From NCBI RefSeq assembly GCF_016616235.1, contig NZ_CP067100.1:3655001-3719000 (forward strand): a stretch of DNA of 64,000 nucleotides. The letters are read 5' to 3'. The stretch comes from Bradyrhizobium diazoefficiens (GTDB lineage Bacteria; Pseudomonadota; Alphaproteobacteria; Rhizobiales; Xanthobacteraceae). Position numbers and translations under genes: made by a program. This document shows positions 26,216 through 36,401 of the stretch, piece after piece (position 1 is the stretch's first letter; each line of letters opens with the position of its first letter). The notes beneath the pieces are model-generated. The model saw only the letters and a list, made by a program, of their open reading frames with translations. It was not told where the DNA came from and did not search any database.

Positions 26216-26812
26216 CTAGGCTTTCTCGCCGATCCGGCTTTCCTTGCCGGCCTGCAAGCGCTTGATGTTCTCGCGATGCGCGTAGAACAAGAGCAGCGTC
26301 AGCACCGCGGACAGCGAGGCCAGCGCGAGGTGGCCGAACCACCACAGGAACATCGGCGTGATGAACGCCGCCACCAGCGCCGACAGCGAGGAATAGCGGC
26401 TGGTGAACGCGGTTGCCAGCCAGAGCAGGCAGAACACGATTGCGGCCGGCCAGAACAGGCCGAGCAGGATGCCGATATAGACGGCGACCCCCTTGCCGCC
26501 CCTGAATTTGAGCCAGACCGGGAAGAGATGGCCGAGGAAGGCGCCGAGCCCGGCCACCATCGCGGCGTTGGGCCCCGCGATGTAGCCGGCGATCACGACC
26601 GCGACGGTGCCCTTGAGCGCATCGAGCAGCAGGGTGCCCGCAGCAAGGCTCTTGCGTCCCGTGCGCAGCACATTGGTGGCGCCAATGCTGCCGGAGCCGA
26701 TCGAGCGGATGTCCTGCGTGCCGGCGAGCCTGGTCAGGATCAGCCCAAACGGAATCGAGCCGAGGAGATAACCGATGACGAGGGCCACCGGCAGAAATGC
26801 TTCAAGCCCCAT
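26216..26812 (-). CDS. plsY: Glycerol-3-phosphate acyltransferase PlsY
   Basis: A 198-residue inner-membrane acyltransferase with about five helices. The three PlsY motifs are visible: [13 protein letters not shown], the [13 protein letters not shown] loop, and [16 protein letters not shown]. It transfers acyl groups from acyl-phosphate to glycerol-3-phosphate, the first step of phospholipid synthesis. It follows pyrC' by 32 bases and is probably the third gene of the pyrB-pyrC'-plsY operon. Confidence 0.96.
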   Translation of the reverse strand: MGLEAFLPVALVIGYLLGSIPFGLILTRLAGTQDIRSIGSGSIGATNVLRTGRKSLAAGTLLLDALKGTVAVVIAGYIAGPNAAMVAGLGAFLGHLFPVWLKFRGGKGVAVYIGILLGLFWPAAIVFCLLWLATAFTSRYSSLSALVAAFITPMFLWWFGHLALASLSAVLTLLLFYAHRENIKRLQAGKESRIGEKA

Positions 26813-26844
26813 GGTTGCAAAGTCCCTGGCCGCAGCTGCCCATG

Positions 26845-28152
26845 TCAGACATGCTCGTACACCGTCCGTCCGCCGACAATGGTGCGCACCACGCGACCTG
26901 TAAAGCGGGCCTCGTCGAACGGCGTGTTCTTGCAGGGCGATTTGAGATCGGCGGGATCGACGATCCAGGGCGTATCGGGGTCGATCACGATGAGGTCGGC
27001 CGGGCTGCCTGCGCGCAGGGTTCCCCCAGGCAGCCCGAGCAGCTCGGCCGGCCGGGTCGACATCGCCCTGATCAGCGTCGTCAGTTCCATCTCGCCATTA
27101 TGCACCAACCGCAGGCCGGCCGGCAGCATGGTTTCGAGCCCGACGGCGCCGGGCGCGGCTTCCGCGAACGGAAGGCGCTTGACCTCGACGTCCTGCGGAT
27201 TGTGATCGGACATGATGACGTCGATGAGGCCCGCGGCCATCGCCTCCACCAGCGCGCGGCGGTCGTCCTCGGTGCGCAGCGGCGGTGACAGTTTCAGGAA
27301 GGAACGGTAGGGGCCGATGTCGTTCTCGTTCAGCGCAAGATGGTTGATCGAAACCGAGGCGCTGACGGCGAGCCCGGCATCGCGGGCGCGCCTTAAGATA
27401 TCGAGCGAGTCGATGCAGGTCAGCGAGGCCGCGTGATAGCGCCCGCCGGTCAGCGCGACGAGGCGCATGTCACGCTCCAGCATCACCGCTTCGGCGGCCT
27501 TCGGGATGCCCATCAAGCCGAGGCGGGAGGCGAACTCGCCCTCGTTCATCACGCCTTCGCCGACCAGGTCAGGGTCCTCGGTGTGGTGCACGATCAGCGC
27601 GTCGAAATCGCGGGCGTAGGTCAGCGCGCGGCGCATCACCTGCGCATTGGTGACGCTGCGGTCGCCGTCGCTGAAGGCGATGGCGCCGGCAGCCTTGAGC
27701 AGGCCGAACTCGGTCATCTCCTCGCCGCGCATGCCCTTGGTCAGCGCCGCCATCGGCAGGATGTTGACGATCGCGGTGTCGCGGGCGCGGCGCATCACGA
27801 AGTCGACGGTCGCGGAATTGTCGATGACGGGCTCGGTCTCGGGCTGGCAGATGATCGTGGTGACACCACCGGTCGCAGCCGCCTGGCTCGCCGAGGCAAA
27901 AGTCTCGCGATGGCTGAAGCCGGGCTCGCCAACGAAGGCGCGCATGTCGATCAGACCCGGCGCGACGATCTTGCCGGTGCAGTTGACGATGTCGGTACCC
28001 TCGGGGACGCCGGCCGCGCCGATGCCGCGGCGGGTCTCGCGGATGACGCCGTCGGCGATGAGAACGTCGCCGATGCCGTCGAAATCCCTGGCGGGATCGA
28101 CGACGCGGGCGTTGGCGAGCAGGACGGGGCGGCGATCGGTCAGCATCGGCAT
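26845..28152 (-). CDS. pyrC: Dihydroorotase-like protein lacking metal ligands (pseudo-DHOase)
   Basis: A 435-residue amidohydrolase-fold protein in the place of dihydroorotase. The metal-binding HxH that should follow GLID is replaced (DMRAF, Arg71 and Phe73 in place of both His), and the late DHAPH motif reads DHNPQ. The rest of the fold is intact ([39 protein letters not shown]). In Pseudomonas such inactive PyrC' proteins are needed for assembly of active aspartate carbamoyltransferase. The ATG overlaps the pyrB stop as TGATG; GTG at 28155 is possible. A catalytic dihydroorotase must then be encoded elsewhere. Confidence 0.9.
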   Translation of the reverse strand: MPMLTDRRPVLLANARVVDPARDFDGIGDVLIADGVIRETRRGIGAAGVPEGTDIVNCTGKIVAPGLIDMRAFVGEPGFSHRETFASASQAAATGGVTTIICQPETEPVIDNSATVDFVMRRARDTAIVNILPMAALTKGMRGEEMTEFGLLKAAGAIAFSDGDRSVTNAQVMRRALTYARDFDALIVHHTEDPDLVGEGVMNEGEFASRLGLMGIPKAAEAVMLERDMRLVALTGGRYHAASLTCIDSLDILRRARDAGLAVSASVSINHLALNENDIGPYRSFLKLSPPLRTEDDRRALVEAMAAGLIDVIMSDHNPQDVEVKRLPFAEAAPGAVGLETMLPAGLRLVHNGEMELTTLIRAMSTRPAELLGLPGGTLRAGSPADLIVIDPDTPWIVDPADLKSPCKNTPFDEARFTGRVVRTIVGGRTVYEHV

Positions 28153-29099
28153 CACGCGTTCGGCAGGTTGCGGGCGAGCGCTTCGAGCACCGCCATGCGC
28201 ACGGCGACGCCCATCTCGACCTGTTCGCGGATCAGGGACTGCGCGCCGTCGGCAACCGCAGTGTCAATCTCGACGCCGCGGTTCATGGGACCTGGATGCA
28301 TCACGAGCGCGTCGGGCTTGGCATAGGCGAGCTTCTTCTGGTCGAGCCCGAAATAGTGGAAGTACTCGGAGGTCGACGGCACGAACGAGCCGTTCATGCG
28401 CTCGCGCTGCAGCCGCAGCATCATCACGATGTCGGCGCCGTTGAGGCCCTCGCGCATGTCGCGCGCGACCTCGACGCCCATCCGCTCGATGCCGGGCGGC
28501 AGCAGCGTCGAAGGGGCAACGACGCGGACGCGGGCCCCCATGGCATTGAGCAGGATGATGTTGGAGCGCGCGACGCGCGAATGCAGCACGTCGCCGCAGA
28601 TGGCGATGACGAGGCCCTCGATCCGGCCCTTGTTGCGGCGGATGGTCAGGGCGTCGAGCAGCGCCTGGGTCGGATGCTCATGCGCGCCGTCGCCGGCATT
28701 GATCACGGAACCGTCGACCTTGCGCGCCAAGAGTTCCACCGCGCCGGAGGCGTGATGGCGTACCACCAGGATATCCGGGTGCATGGCGTTCAGCGTCATC
28801 GCGGTGTCGACCAGCGTCTCGCCCTTCTTGATGGACGAGGAGGACACCGACATGTTCATGACGTCGGCGCCGAGCCGTTTTCCCGCGAGCTCGAACGAGG
28901 ACTGGGTCCGGGTCGAGGCCTCGAAGAAGAGGTTTACCTGCGTCCGTCCCCGCAGGACGGTACGCTTCTTGTCAACCTGGCGGTTGAGCTCGACATATTC
29001 TTCGGACAGGTCGAGCAGGCCGGTGATATCGGCCGCGGAAAGGCCCTCGATGCCCAGCAAATGCCGGTGGCCGAGGACGAAGGTCGATTTCGATGTCAT
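28152..29099 (-). CDS. pyrB: Aspartate carbamoyltransferase catalytic subunit
   Basis: A 315-residue transcarbamoylase. Carbamoyl phosphate motif [26 protein letters not shown] and the end motif [12 protein letters not shown] are complete. It catalyses the committed step of pyrimidine synthesis, carbamoyl phosphate plus aspartate to carbamoyl aspartate. No PyrI regulatory gene is adjacent, while the pseudo-DHOase follows directly, which fits a class A-type dodecamer with PyrC'. ATG at 29099 is chosen; a longer in-frame reading runs into intergenic repeats. Confidence 0.96.
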   Translation of the reverse strand: MTSKSTFVLGHRHLLGIEGLSAADITGLLDLSEEYVELNRQVDKKRTVLRGRTQVNLFFEASTRTQSSFELAGKRLGADVMNMSVSSSSIKKGETLVDTAMTLNAMHPDILVVRHHASGAVELLARKVDGSVINAGDGAHEHPTQALLDALTIRRNKGRIEGLVIAICGDVLHSRVARSNIILLNAMGARVRVVAPSTLLPPGIERMGVEVARDMREGLNGADIVMMLRLQRERMNGSFVPSTSEYFHYFGLDQKKLAYAKPDALVMHPGPMNRGVEIDTAVADGAQSLIREQVEMGVAVRMAVLEALARNLPNA

Positions 29100-29204
29100 T
29101 AAAAGCAGAGCTATAGGCGGGGATGGCGGGGTGGGCAAGGGCCAATCGGCGGGACGGGAGTTATCCCCTGATCTGTCGATTTCCTCGCCGTGGCGTGGCC
29201 TCTC

Positions 29205-29297
29205 CGTCATGCCCGGGCTTGTCCCGGGCATCCACGCTCTTCTAACGCATTTGACGCAAAAAGAACGTGGATGGCAGGGATAAACCGGGCCACGACG
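29205..29297. repeat. Palindromic intergenic repeat
   Basis: CGTCATGCCCGGGCTTGTCC and CGGGCATCCACG at the left are mirrored by AACGTGGATGGCAGGGATAA ... CCACGACG at the right. The segment is an inverted relative of 31821-31905. It sits in the promoter side of pyrB and of the divergent dipeptidase gene. Confidence 0.75.
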
Positions 29298-29312
29298 ATG
29301 TAGGGCCATTTC

Positions 29313-30062
29313 GTGAAAGCAATTCTGACTGTGCTCTTGTCCGCAGCAACGATCAGTGCAGCCTATGCCCAATCGTTGCCCGGCGGCTTCGTCTATCTGC
29401 GCGACATCGATCCCAGCATCATCCAGGATATCCGCTACGCCACCTCCAACAATTTCGTCGGCCGTCCGCTCGCCGGCTACAATGCCGGCGAATGCGTGGT
29501 GAAGCGGGAGGTGGGGCTGCGGTTGAAGGCGGTGCAGCAGGAGCTTGCCGCACAGAACCTGTCGCTGAAAATGTTCGACTGCTACCGGCCGGCGCGGGCC
29601 TCGCTCGACATGGTCAAGTGGTCGCAGAACGGCCGCGAGACCGCTGCCGAGCGGCGCTACAATCCGAAGATCCCGAAGACCGAATTGTTCCGTCTCGGCT
29701 ACATCGCGAGCCGCTCGCAGCATTCGACGGGCGCCGCGCTCGACCTCACTTTGGTCGATCTCAAGGCGCACAATTCCGCCAGGATCGATCCGTCCAAGAC
29801 CTATGCCGATTGCACCGCGCCGGCCGAGGCGCGTCTGCCGGAAGGCAGCGTCGACATGGGCACCGGCTATGACTGCACCGACACGAAAGGCCATACCGCT
29901 GTAACATCGATCACGCCGGAGCAGCGCGCCTGGCGCAAGCGGCTGGTGGCTGCGATGGCGAGGCAAGGCTTTGTGAACTATTCGAAGGAGTGGTGGCATT
30001 TTTCCCTGCCGGGGGCGGGCGGGGCGGCCTATGATTTCTCGATCCAGCCGCGGACGAGGTAG
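29313..30062 (+). CDS. D-alanyl-D-alanine dipeptidase (VanX/M15D family)
   Basis: A 249-residue secreted zinc peptidase. A signal peptide of about 19 residues (ending AAYAQ) precedes the M15D domain: YRPAR with the catalytic Arg92, [13 protein letters not shown] giving zinc ligands H137 and D144, and EWWHF with catalytic E226 and ligand H229. Such enzymes cleave D-Ala-D-Ala in the periplasm, normally for recycling rather than vancomycin resistance in Gram-negatives. The start is GTG with no strong ribosome site. No vanH/vanA-like genes are near. Confidence 0.9.
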   Translation: MKAILTVLLSAATISAAYAQSLPGGFVYLRDIDPSIIQDIRYATSNNFVGRPLAGYNAGECVVKREVGLRLKAVQQELAAQNLSLKMFDCYRPARASLDMVKWSQNGRETAAERRYNPKIPKTELFRLGYIASRSQHSTGAALDLTLVDLKAHNSARIDPSKTYADCTAPAEARLPEGSVDMGTGYDCTDTKGHTAVTSITPEQRAWRKRLVAAMARQGFVNYSKEWWHFSLPGAGGAAYDFSIQPRTR

Positions 30063-30093
30063 ATTTGAGGCGAAAGCAGCCGCGAGCAGGGTT

Positions 30094-30114
30094 ACCTCTC
30101 CCGTCGGGAGAGGT
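30094..30114. repeat. Short perfect hairpin
   Basis: ACCTCTCCC (30094-30102) and GGGAGAGGT (30106-30114) around GTC. It is a frequent Bradyrhizobium-type intergenic palindrome and lies between the dipeptidase and aidB genes, where it may end transcription. Confidence 0.65.
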
Positions 30115-30154
30115 TGGCACTGCCCGAGCCGAGATAGATTTGATCGGAAGCCCA

Positions 30155-31798
30155 ATGACCCAGCCGAGCTTTGCGACCCACGAGGTCTTCAACCAGTCGC
30201 CGCCGTTCGAGGACGTGGATCTGTTCGCCATGGATCGGCCGCTGGTCGAGGCCGTGAAGGCCAATGGCGGCGCGGCGGCGGAGCGGGAGCTGTCCGAGTT
30301 CGGCAGGCATTGGGGCTCGGCTGCGATGGCTGATCGCGGGCGCCTCGCCAACGAGAACACGCCGAAGCTGCGTACCTTCGATGCCAAGGGCAATCGCCGC
30401 GACCAGGTCGAGTTTCACCCCGCCTATCACGAGCTAATGGCGCACAGCGCGCATGCCGGCGTGCACAATTCGACATGGACCACGGATGGCAAGCCGGCGG
30501 GCGATGCTGCTGAAGTCATTCGTGCCGCAAAATTCTACATGGCCGCGCAGGTGGAGACCGGCCATCTCTGCCCGATCACGATGACGCGTGCCTCCGTCGC
30601 CGCGCTGGCGATGCAGCCGGACCTGCTCGCGCGCGTGATGCCGGTGCTGTCGACGAGAAGCTATGACCCGCGCTTTGCGCCGTGGTGGGACAAGCGCGGC
30701 ATGACGCTCGGCATGGGCATGACCGAGAAGCAGGGCGGCACCGACGTGCGCGCCAACATGACGCGCGCAGTGCGTGATGGCGACGCCTACCGCATCACCG
30801 GCCACAAATGGTTCATGTCGGCGCCGATGTGCGACGCCTTCCTGGTGCTGGCGCAGGCCGATGGTGGCCTGACCTGTTTCTTCATGCCGCGCTTTGCGCC
30901 GGATGGCTCCGTCAACGCGATCCAGTTCCAGCGGCTGAAGGACAAGCTCGGCAACCGCTCCAATGCGTCCTCCGAGGTGGAGTTCGTCGGCGCCTATGCG
31001 CAAGCGGTCGGCGAGGAGGGCAAGGGCATTCGCACCATCATCCAGATGGTGCAGCTGACGCGGCAGGATTGCGCGATCGCGTCCGTGGGCCTGATGCGCT
31101 CCGGGCTCGCGCATGCGCTGCATCACGCCCGTCACCGCAGCGTGTTCCAGAAGTATCTGGCCGATCAGCCTCTGATGCAGGCGGTGCTCTCGGACATGGC
31201 GCTGCATGTCGAGGCGAGCACCGCGCTGGTGATGCGGCTCTGCCGCGCCTTCGACCGCACGCCGCACGATGCGGCAGAGGCCGCCTATATGCGGCTGTTG
31301 ACGCCCGCGATCAAATACTGGACCTGCAAGAGCGCGCCGGGCTTTCTCTACGAGGCGATGGAGTGCCTCGGTGGCAACGGCTATGTCGAGGACGGTATTC
31401 TGGCGCGCCACTACCGGGAATCGCCAGTCAACGCGATCTGGGAAGGCTCTGGCAACGTGATGTGCCTCGATGTGCTCCGCGCGCTGTCGCGCGAGCCGGA
31501 TGCGGCGATGACCGTGCTGCAATCACTTGCGGCCGAAACGAAGGGGCTGCCCGGGGCAGGCGACGCCGTCGCGTTTATTGGACAAACTTTCCGCCGTGCC
31601 GACGGCGAGCGCGTCGCACGCCTTGCGGTGGAGAAGCTGGCGCTGCTTGCCGCGGCCGCCGCGCTCAATGGCGTCGCGCCGCACCAAGCCGAACTGTTCG
31701 CCGCAACGCGGCTCGCGGCCAATCACGCCAGCATGTATGGCGCGGTCGAGCTGGACAGCAGCGACATGCGCGCGCTGCTGGAGCGGGCGCTGCCATGA
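30155..31798 (+). CDS. aidB: AidB-like acyl-CoA dehydrogenase family protein
   Basis: A 547-residue protein close to E. coli Aid[10 protein letters not shown] at the start, [57 protein letters not shown], and [19 protein letters not shown]. AidB is an FAD-containing acyl-CoA dehydrogenase homologue that binds DNA and is induced by alkylating agents and anaerobiosis; its precise activity is debated. No Ada gene or Ada box was seen nearby. The ATG at 30155 is preferred to an upstream in-frame start inside the repeat. Confidence 0.92.
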   Translation: MTQPSFATHEVFNQSPPFEDVDLFAMDRPLVEAVKANGGAAAERELSEFGRHWGSAAMADRGRLANENTPKLRTFDAKGNRRDQVEFHPAYHELMAHSAHAGVHNSTWTTDGKPAGDAAEVIRAAKFYMAAQVETGHLCPITMTRASVAALAMQPDLLARVMPVLSTRSYDPRFAPWWDKRGMTLGMGMTEKQGGTDVRANMTRAVRDGDAYRITGHKWFMSAPMCDAFLVLAQADGGLTCFFMPRFAPDGSVNAIQFQRLKDKLGNRSNASSEVEFVGAYAQAVGEEGKGIRTIIQMVQLTRQDCAIASVGLMRSGLAHALHHARHRSVFQKYLADQPLMQAVLSDMALHVEASTALVMRLCRAFDRTPHDAAEAAYMRLLTPAIKYWTCKSAPGFLYEAMECLGGNGYVEDGILARHYRESPVNAIWEGSGNVMCLDVLRALSREPDAAMTVLQSLAAETKGLPGAGDAVAFIGQTFRRADGERVARLAVEKLALLAAAAALNGVAPHQAELFAATRLAANHASMYGAVELDSSDMRALLERALP

Positions 31799-31820
31799 GT
31801 GGGCACGATCTCTCCACAAC

Positions 31821-31905
31821 GTCATGGCCGGGCCTGACCCGGCCATTCACGTCTTGCTGCGCGGCACGAAGAACGTGGATGCCCGGGACAAGCCCGGGCA
31901 TGACG
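31821..31905. repeat. Palindromic intergenic repeat
   Basis: Begins GTCATGGCCGGGCCTGACCC and ends GGACAAGCCCGGGCATGAC, with ACGTCTTGCTGC and GAACGTGGATG inside. It belongs to the same family as 29205-29297 in opposite arrangement and separates aidB from the CPBP gene. Confidence 0.75.
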
Positions 31906-31945
31906 ATCGCTCGATAAGTTTGCGCTCCCCAACGAAAGCCTTCTG

Positions 31946-32710
31946 ATGGACTCCCTCAATCCCGACCATCCGCCGCTCATCGAGACGCGTGCGCTGCCGC
32001 GCGTCTGGAAGTTCTGGGGCACGGCGCTGTGGGGCCTGCTCATCTTCGTCGCGATGTTCGTCGGGCAGATCGGTGCGATCGTTCTGCTGGTGGTGCTGCG
32101 TGGTCTTCCCGCAAACCTCAGCTCCGTCGAACTTGTCGGTCACGAGCCCGAGGCGCTGGCGCTGTCCGTGATCATGGGCCTGCCAGCGACGCTTTTGGCG
32201 GTGTGGCTTGCCATCCGCACCAAGAAGGCCTCGTTCGTCGACTACCTCGCACTCTATTGGCCGTCCTGGAGACAGCTGCTGTTCGGCGCGGCCGGGCTCA
32301 TCCTGCTGGTGCTGGCCTGGGAGACGATATCGCGCGCGCTCGGCCGTGAGGCGACGCCGGGCTTCATGACCGACCTCCTGAAATCAGGCCGCGAAAAGGG
32401 AGCCGCGATGTTGCTGCTGGTCGCCTTCAGCGTGGCCGCGCCGATGTCGGAAGAATTTTTGGCGCGCGGCTTTCTCTTCCGCGGCTGGTCGGCGAGCTTC
32501 CTGCGCGTATCAGGCGCGATCATCCTGTCGTCGCTGGTATGGACGATCGTCCATCTGCAATACGACATGTACTTCCTCGCCGAGGTCTTCACCATCGGCC
32601 TGTGGTTCGGCTACATGCGCTATCGCGCGAATTCACTGTGGCTCACCGTTGTGCTGCATGCGCTAAACAACATGGCCGCGGTGGTGCTGACGATGTGGCT
32701 CGGGGTATGA
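31946..32710 (+). CDS. CPBP-family intramembrane protease
   Basis: A 254-residue membrane protein with about seven or eight hydrophobic segments. CPBP/Abi motifs are complete: SEEFLARGFLFR with E169, E170 and R174, then H203 in WTIVHLQYD, and VVLHALNN with H238 and N242. Family members include eukaryotic Rce1 and bacterial bacteriocin-immunity or proteolytic proteins; the substrate cannot be told. It stands alone between a repeat and the convergent AEC transporter, only 6 bases away. Confidence 0.88.
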   Translation: MDSLNPDHPPLIETRALPRVWKFWGTALWGLLIFVAMFVGQIGAIVLLVVLRGLPANLSSVELVGHEPEALALSVIMGLPATLLAVWLAIRTKKASFVDYLALYWPSWRQLLFGAAGLILLVLAWETISRALGREATPGFMTDLLKSGREKGAAMLLLVAFSVAAPMSEEFLARGFLFRGWSASFLRVSGAIILSSLVWTIVHLQYDMYFLAEVFTIGLWFGYMRYRANSLWLTVVLHALNNMAAVVLTMWLGV

Positions 32711-32716
32711 CGGGAA

Positions 32717-33640
32717 CTACGCTACCAGCGCGATCGCGATCGGCATCGTGATCGCCGCCAAGATCGTCTGCAGCGTGATGATCTGCGCCAGCAGCGGTGC
32801 ATCGCCGCCCATTTGGCGGGCCAGCACATAGGCGCTGGGCGAGGTCGGCACCGCCGCGCAGATCGCGACGATCGCAAGGTTGGTGCCTGCTAGCCCGAAC
32901 CAGGCGGCGAGCGCCAGCGCGAGCACGGGCATTAGCGCCAGCTTGAACGCAACCCCAATCGTCGCGCCCACGCTCGGGCGGAGCAGGCCCTTGAGCTGCA
33001 GGCCCGCGCCGGTGACGAGCAGGCCGATGGCGAGCGAGGAGCGGCCGAGCGCGTCGGCAACCTCGTGCCAGATCTTCGGCAGCGGCAGATGGACGACGTT
33101 GATGACGAGGCCGATGACGCAGGCCCAGATCAGGGGATTGCGGATCACCGTCATGACGATCGCGCGCGCGGACTGCTTTTCCGGAGCGGCGTAATGGGCG
33201 AGCACGGCGACACTGAACACGTTGACCAATGGAATGATCGCGACCATGGCGACGGAGGCCAGCGCCAGCCCGACGTCGCCGAACATGTTGGCGGAGACGG
33301 AGAGCGCGACGTAGGTCTGCCAGCGTGTCGCGCCCTGGAAGATCGATGTGAAGGCGGGACCGTCGATGTCGAGCCGCGACAGCGCCGGGCGGAGCGCGAG
33401 GCACAAGAGCGACATCGTCAGCGCCGACAGCAGCAGCGCGCCACCGACGCCGGCGACCGGCACTTTGGAAAGGTCGGCCTTCACCAGCGTCTGGATCAGC
33501 AGCATCGGGAACAGGACGAAATAGGTCAGCCGCTCCAGCCCGTGCCATTGCGTGTCGAGCCGCATCAGGGTGCGTTTCAGCACCACGCCGAGGACGATGA
33601 GGATGAAGACCGGCAGCAGCGCCGCGATGACCACAGCCAT
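32717..33640 (-). CDS. AEC-family transporter
   Basis: A 307-residue auxin efflux carrier family protein with about ten hydrophobic helices in two halves (VVIAALLPVFILIVLGVVL at the start, PLIWACVIGLVINVV in the middle, and TLQTILAAITMPIAI at the end). AEC proteins carry small organic acids such as malate or malonate; the substrate is unknown. It follows ruvX by three bases and is likely in the same transcript. Confidence 0.87.
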   Translation of the reverse strand: MAVVIAALLPVFILIVLGVVLKRTLMRLDTQWHGLERLTYFVLFPMLLIQTLVKADLSKVPVAGVGGALLLSALTMSLLCLALRPALSRLDIDGPAFTSIFQGATRWQTYVALSVSANMFGDVGLALASVAMVAIIPLVNVFSVAVLAHYAAPEKQSARAIVMTVIRNPLIWACVIGLVINVVHLPLPKIWHEVADALGRSSLAIGLLVTGAGLQLKGLLRPSVGATIGVAFKLALMPVLALALAAWFGLAGTNLAIVAICAAVPTSPSAYVLARQMGGDAPLLAQIITLQTILAAITMPIAIALVA

Positions 33641-33643
33641 GGA

Positions 33644-34135
33644 TCAGCCAATCGCCGGACTGGCGCGAAGATTGGCGAGGCGATCGAGCGCACCCTGCAA
33701 AATGAAGATCGCGGCGTGCTCGTCGATCACCTCGGCGCGCTTGGCGCGGCTGACATCCATGCCGATCAGTTCGCGCTCGACGGCGGCGGTCGAGAGCCGC
33801 TCGTCCCAGAGGCCGATCGGCAGCAAGGTCAAGTTGGCAAAGTTGCGGGCGAAGGCGCGGGTGGACTGCGCGCGCGGACCCTCGCTGCCGTCCATGTTGA
33901 TGGGCAGGCCGAGCACGAAGCCGGCCGCCTTGCGCTCGGCCGCGATCGCGAGCAGCCGGGCGGCGTCCTGCTTGAACTGCTTGCGCTGGATCGTCTCGAC
34001 GCCGGTCGCCAGCCGCCGGTCCGGGTCGGACACGGCAACGCCGATGGTCTTGGTGCCCAAGTCCAGCCCGACCAGCGCACCGCGTTCGGGCCAATGGGCT
34101 GCAGCATCGATGAGAGGCAGGATAAGAGCCGGCAT
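33644..34135 (-). CDS. ruvX: Holliday junction resolvase-like RuvX (YqgF)
   Basis: A 163-residue RNase H-fold protein. Conserved parts are [20 protein letters not shown] with the first acidic residue, [13 protein letters not shown], and [16 protein letters not shown] with the central acidic pair; [14 protein letters not shown] is the last. The family is linked to pre-16S rRNA 5' processing and anti-termination in E. coli. ATG at 34135 begins just before the family start; further upstream residues are non-homologous. The AEC gene follows on the same strand. Confidence 0.93.
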   Translation of the reverse strand: MPALILPLIDAAAHWPERGALVGLDLGTKTIGVAVSDPDRRLATGVETIQRKQFKQDAARLLAIAAERKAAGFVLGLPINMDGSEGPRAQSTRAFARNFANLTLLPIGLWDERLSTAAVERELIGMDVSRAKRAEVIDEHAAIFILQGALDRLANLRASPAIG

Positions 34136-34266
34136 GGCGCTAGCGCTTAGCACGCATCGCGCTCCGGGGTGAACCCTGGACCATGGATGCACTGACATTA
34201 TTCGACGCGGGCGAGGGGGCCTGCCGCCTCGGCGGCCGGACCCTCGCCCGCGAGCAGGCTTGCCGA

Positions 34267-35202
34267 TCAGCGGATCGCGATCGGGTTGATCATCGCCTGC
34301 ACGCCGCCGGTCCAGCGCGGCTGGCCCAGCACGAACAGGAATTCATAACCCTTGTCCCGGGCGAGCGCAGCGGTGTCCATGTTCTCGAGGATGTAGGTCC
34401 CGTTCATCGCGAGCAGGATCTGGTGCACCTCGAACACGTTCTTGGACTCGAACGGCAGCACCTCGAGCGCCCAGGTATCGGCGCCGATCGCGACGACGCC
34501 CTTGCCGGTCAGGTACTTCGCGCCCTCGGCGCCGAGCCCCGGCTCGCCCGCCGAGTAGCGCTTGTCGTCCTTGCCGATCAGGCTGAGCCAGCCGGTGTGG
34601 AACAGCACGACGTCGCCTTGGCGGATCTCGACGTTCTGCTGCTTGGCGGCTTCCTCGATTTCCTTGACGTTGAAGGCGGTGCCTTCCTTCACCACGTCGG
34701 TCTTGAAATAGGCGGCCATGTCGAGCAGCACGCCGCGGGTGACGATCGGCGGCACCTTCTCGATGCCGAGCTTCTTCAGCCCGTTCGGATCGGCGAAATC
34801 GGCGAGCTTGTTGCCGTTGTAATAGACGTGCTCGATGCCGAGATGGCCGAGGCCGTCGATCTGGCTGCCGATACCGACCCAGGTATCGAGGATGTCGTCA
34901 TTATAGGTCGCCTTGTTCGGACCGATACCCGGACTGCCGGCCTGCCCCGGTTGCACGATGGTGAGCTTGAAGGTGCGCGGCGGATAGGCGGGCGTCTGCG
35001 GTGTGACGGGCATGCCGAGGGCGTAGGTTTTGCCGGTCTTCACCAGAGAGGCGGCCTTCAGCACCAGCTCGGGCGTCATGTAGTTGGCGGCGCCGATCTC
35101 GTCGTTCGGCCCCCATTTCGATTTGGTCCAGTCCTGTGCGCTTGCAGTCCCTGACATCGCCGACAACGCGGCGACACAGCACAACACGAGCGTATTGCGC
35201 AT
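34267..35202 (-). CDS. Secreted cyclase-family protein (kynurenine formamidase-like fold)
   Basis: A 311-residue protein with a signal peptide ([20 protein letters not shown]) and a cyclase/arylformamidase-fold domain. The usual HxGTHxD zinc motif is changed: here the block reads [13 protein letters not shown] around residues 111-122, keeping the Asp and second His, as in the subgroup with T/SQxDGLx[12 protein letters not shown] at the start of the mature part also fits that subgroup. It acts in the periplasm, hydrolysing an unknown cyclic or amide substrate if active. Single gene between ruvX and a LysR gene. Confidence 0.82.
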   Translation of the reverse strand: MRNTLVLCCVAALSAMSGTASAQDWTKSKWGPNDEIGAANYMTPELVLKAASLVKTGKTYALGMPVTPQTPAYPPRTFKLTIVQPGQAGSPGIGPNKATYNDDILDTWVGIGSQIDGLGHLGIEHVYYNGNKLADFADPNGLKKLGIEKVPPIVTRGVLLDMAAYFKTDVVKEGTAFNVKEIEEAAKQQNVEIRQGDVVLFHTGWLSLIGKDDKRYSAGEPGLGAEGAKYLTGKGVVAIGADTWALEVLPFESKNVFEVHQILLAMNGTYILENMDTAALARDKGYEFLFVLGQPRWTGGVQAMINPIAIR

Positions 35203-35416
35203 CGATAGTCCTCCCGATGTTTCTTGCCGATGTTCTTGCCGATGTTTGGCTTCGTTGTGGTATCGCGCTGGCCAGTCGCTCATCCTAACGTAGTAGGGGC
35301 GCGCGCTTCAAATGTTTCGACGCATTGGGCTGCGACGGCTGAACGCAGTGCAGCGCAGCTTGATTCAAGTACGACAGATTTGTGACGGTGAATTTTCGCG
35401 CTATGGAAAGCGCGCC
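35203..35416. other. Gene-free stretch between cyclase and LysR genes
   Basis: 214 bases upstream of the cyclase gene and downstream of the LysR gene on the minus strand. It has two close tandem copies of TTGCCGATGTT near 35223-35245. It presumably holds the cyclase promoter. No small gene was found. Confidence 0.5.
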
Positions 35417-36307
35417 TCAAGCTGCGATGACGTCGTCCTCTTTCTTCAGACAAGAGATGAAACCGGTGAGTGCGCTATATTGATGTCCGGCGCGGCGCTG
35501 GATGAAGAGCGTCTCGACCCGCGCATGCGAGGCGCCCAGCGTGTGGATCGACACGCTGCCGTGCATCGCGCTGCGTTCGACCACCGCGCGCGGCAGCAGC
35601 GTCACGCCCATGTCGGCGGCGACGCAGCCGATCATGCCGTCGAGCGTGCCGAGCTCGAAGCGTGCGGCCGACGGCCAGCCGAACTCGACGAACACCTGCT
35701 CGAGCCGCTGGCGGTAGGTGCAGCCGGTGCGGAATACCAGCGCAGTCGGACCTGACTCCGGCGTGCCGGCGCGCAGCTCAGCGAGTGAGGTCCAGCGCCG
35801 CGCGCTGACCAGCACCAGCTCTTCGCGGAACGCGGTGACGGCAAAGAGCTCCGCGTGTTCGATCGGACCTGCAACGAAGGCGCCGTCGAGGATCCCATCG
35901 AGCACGGCAGCAACGAGGTCGGCGGTGGTCGCGGTGCGCAATGTCAGCCGCACGGCGGGAAAGCGGCGATGGAAGTCGGCCAGCAGCGGCGGCAGCCGCA
36001 CCGCGGCGGTGGTTTCCATCGAGCCGATCGCCAGCGGCCCCTTCGGCTCGCCGTCGTCGCGCGCCGCGAGGACGGCTTCGTGCGACAATGCCGCCATCTT
36101 CTGTGCGTAGGGCAGGAGGCGCTTGCCGGCGGCTGTGAGCGTCATGCCGCGGCTGTGGCGCTCGAACAGCGGTGTGCCGATCTCGGCCTCCAGCGCCTTG
36201 ATGCGTTGGGTGACGTTCGACTGCACGGTGTTGAGCTCTTCCGCCGCGCGGGTGATGCCCCCAGTGCGGGCCACGGCCGCAAAGGTCTTGATATCGCTGA
36301 GTTCCAT
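35417..36307 (-). CDS. LysR-family transcriptional regulator
   Basis: A 296-residue LysR protein. The N-terminal winged helix is standard (FAAVARTGGITRAAEELNTVQSNVTQRIKALE written in parts, then GTPLFERHSRGMTLTAAGKRLL), and the C-terminal effector domain follows. It is divergent from two nitronate monooxygenase genes, with about 95 bases between the regulator and the first NMO, so it probably controls them in response to a nitro compound or related effector. ATG at 36307 is the family start. Confidence 0.92.
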   Translation of the reverse strand: MELSDIKTFAAVARTGGITRAAEELNTVQSNVTQRIKALEAEIGTPLFERHSRGMTLTAAGKRLLPYAQKMAALSHEAVLAARDDGEPKGPLAIGSMETTAAVRLPPLLADFHRRFPAVRLTLRTATTADLVAAVLDGILDGAFVAGPIEHAELFAVTAFREELVLVSARRWTSLAELRAGTPESGPTALVFRTGCTYRQRLEQVFVEFGWPSAARFELGTLDGMIGCVAADMGVTLLPRAVVERSAMHGSVSIHTLGASHARVETLFIQRRAGHQYSALTGFISCLKKEDDVIAA

Positions 36308-36401
36308 GATCGTTTCGCTTCTGAGATGGCAGCGTTCGCAAGAATTCAATTTTGAAGAATGCTATTCGCGGCTAATCTTCCTGTCCAGAGTGGGAGGATG
36401 C

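Noticed and set aside
29100..30155. In-frame N-terminal extension of pyrB
   Set aside because: It would run through an intergenic repeat and the dipeptidase gene; PyrB homology begins at 29099.
32643..34094. Minus-strand frame of 483 codons across ruvX and the AEC gene
   Set aside because: A different frame over two genes with clear family matches.
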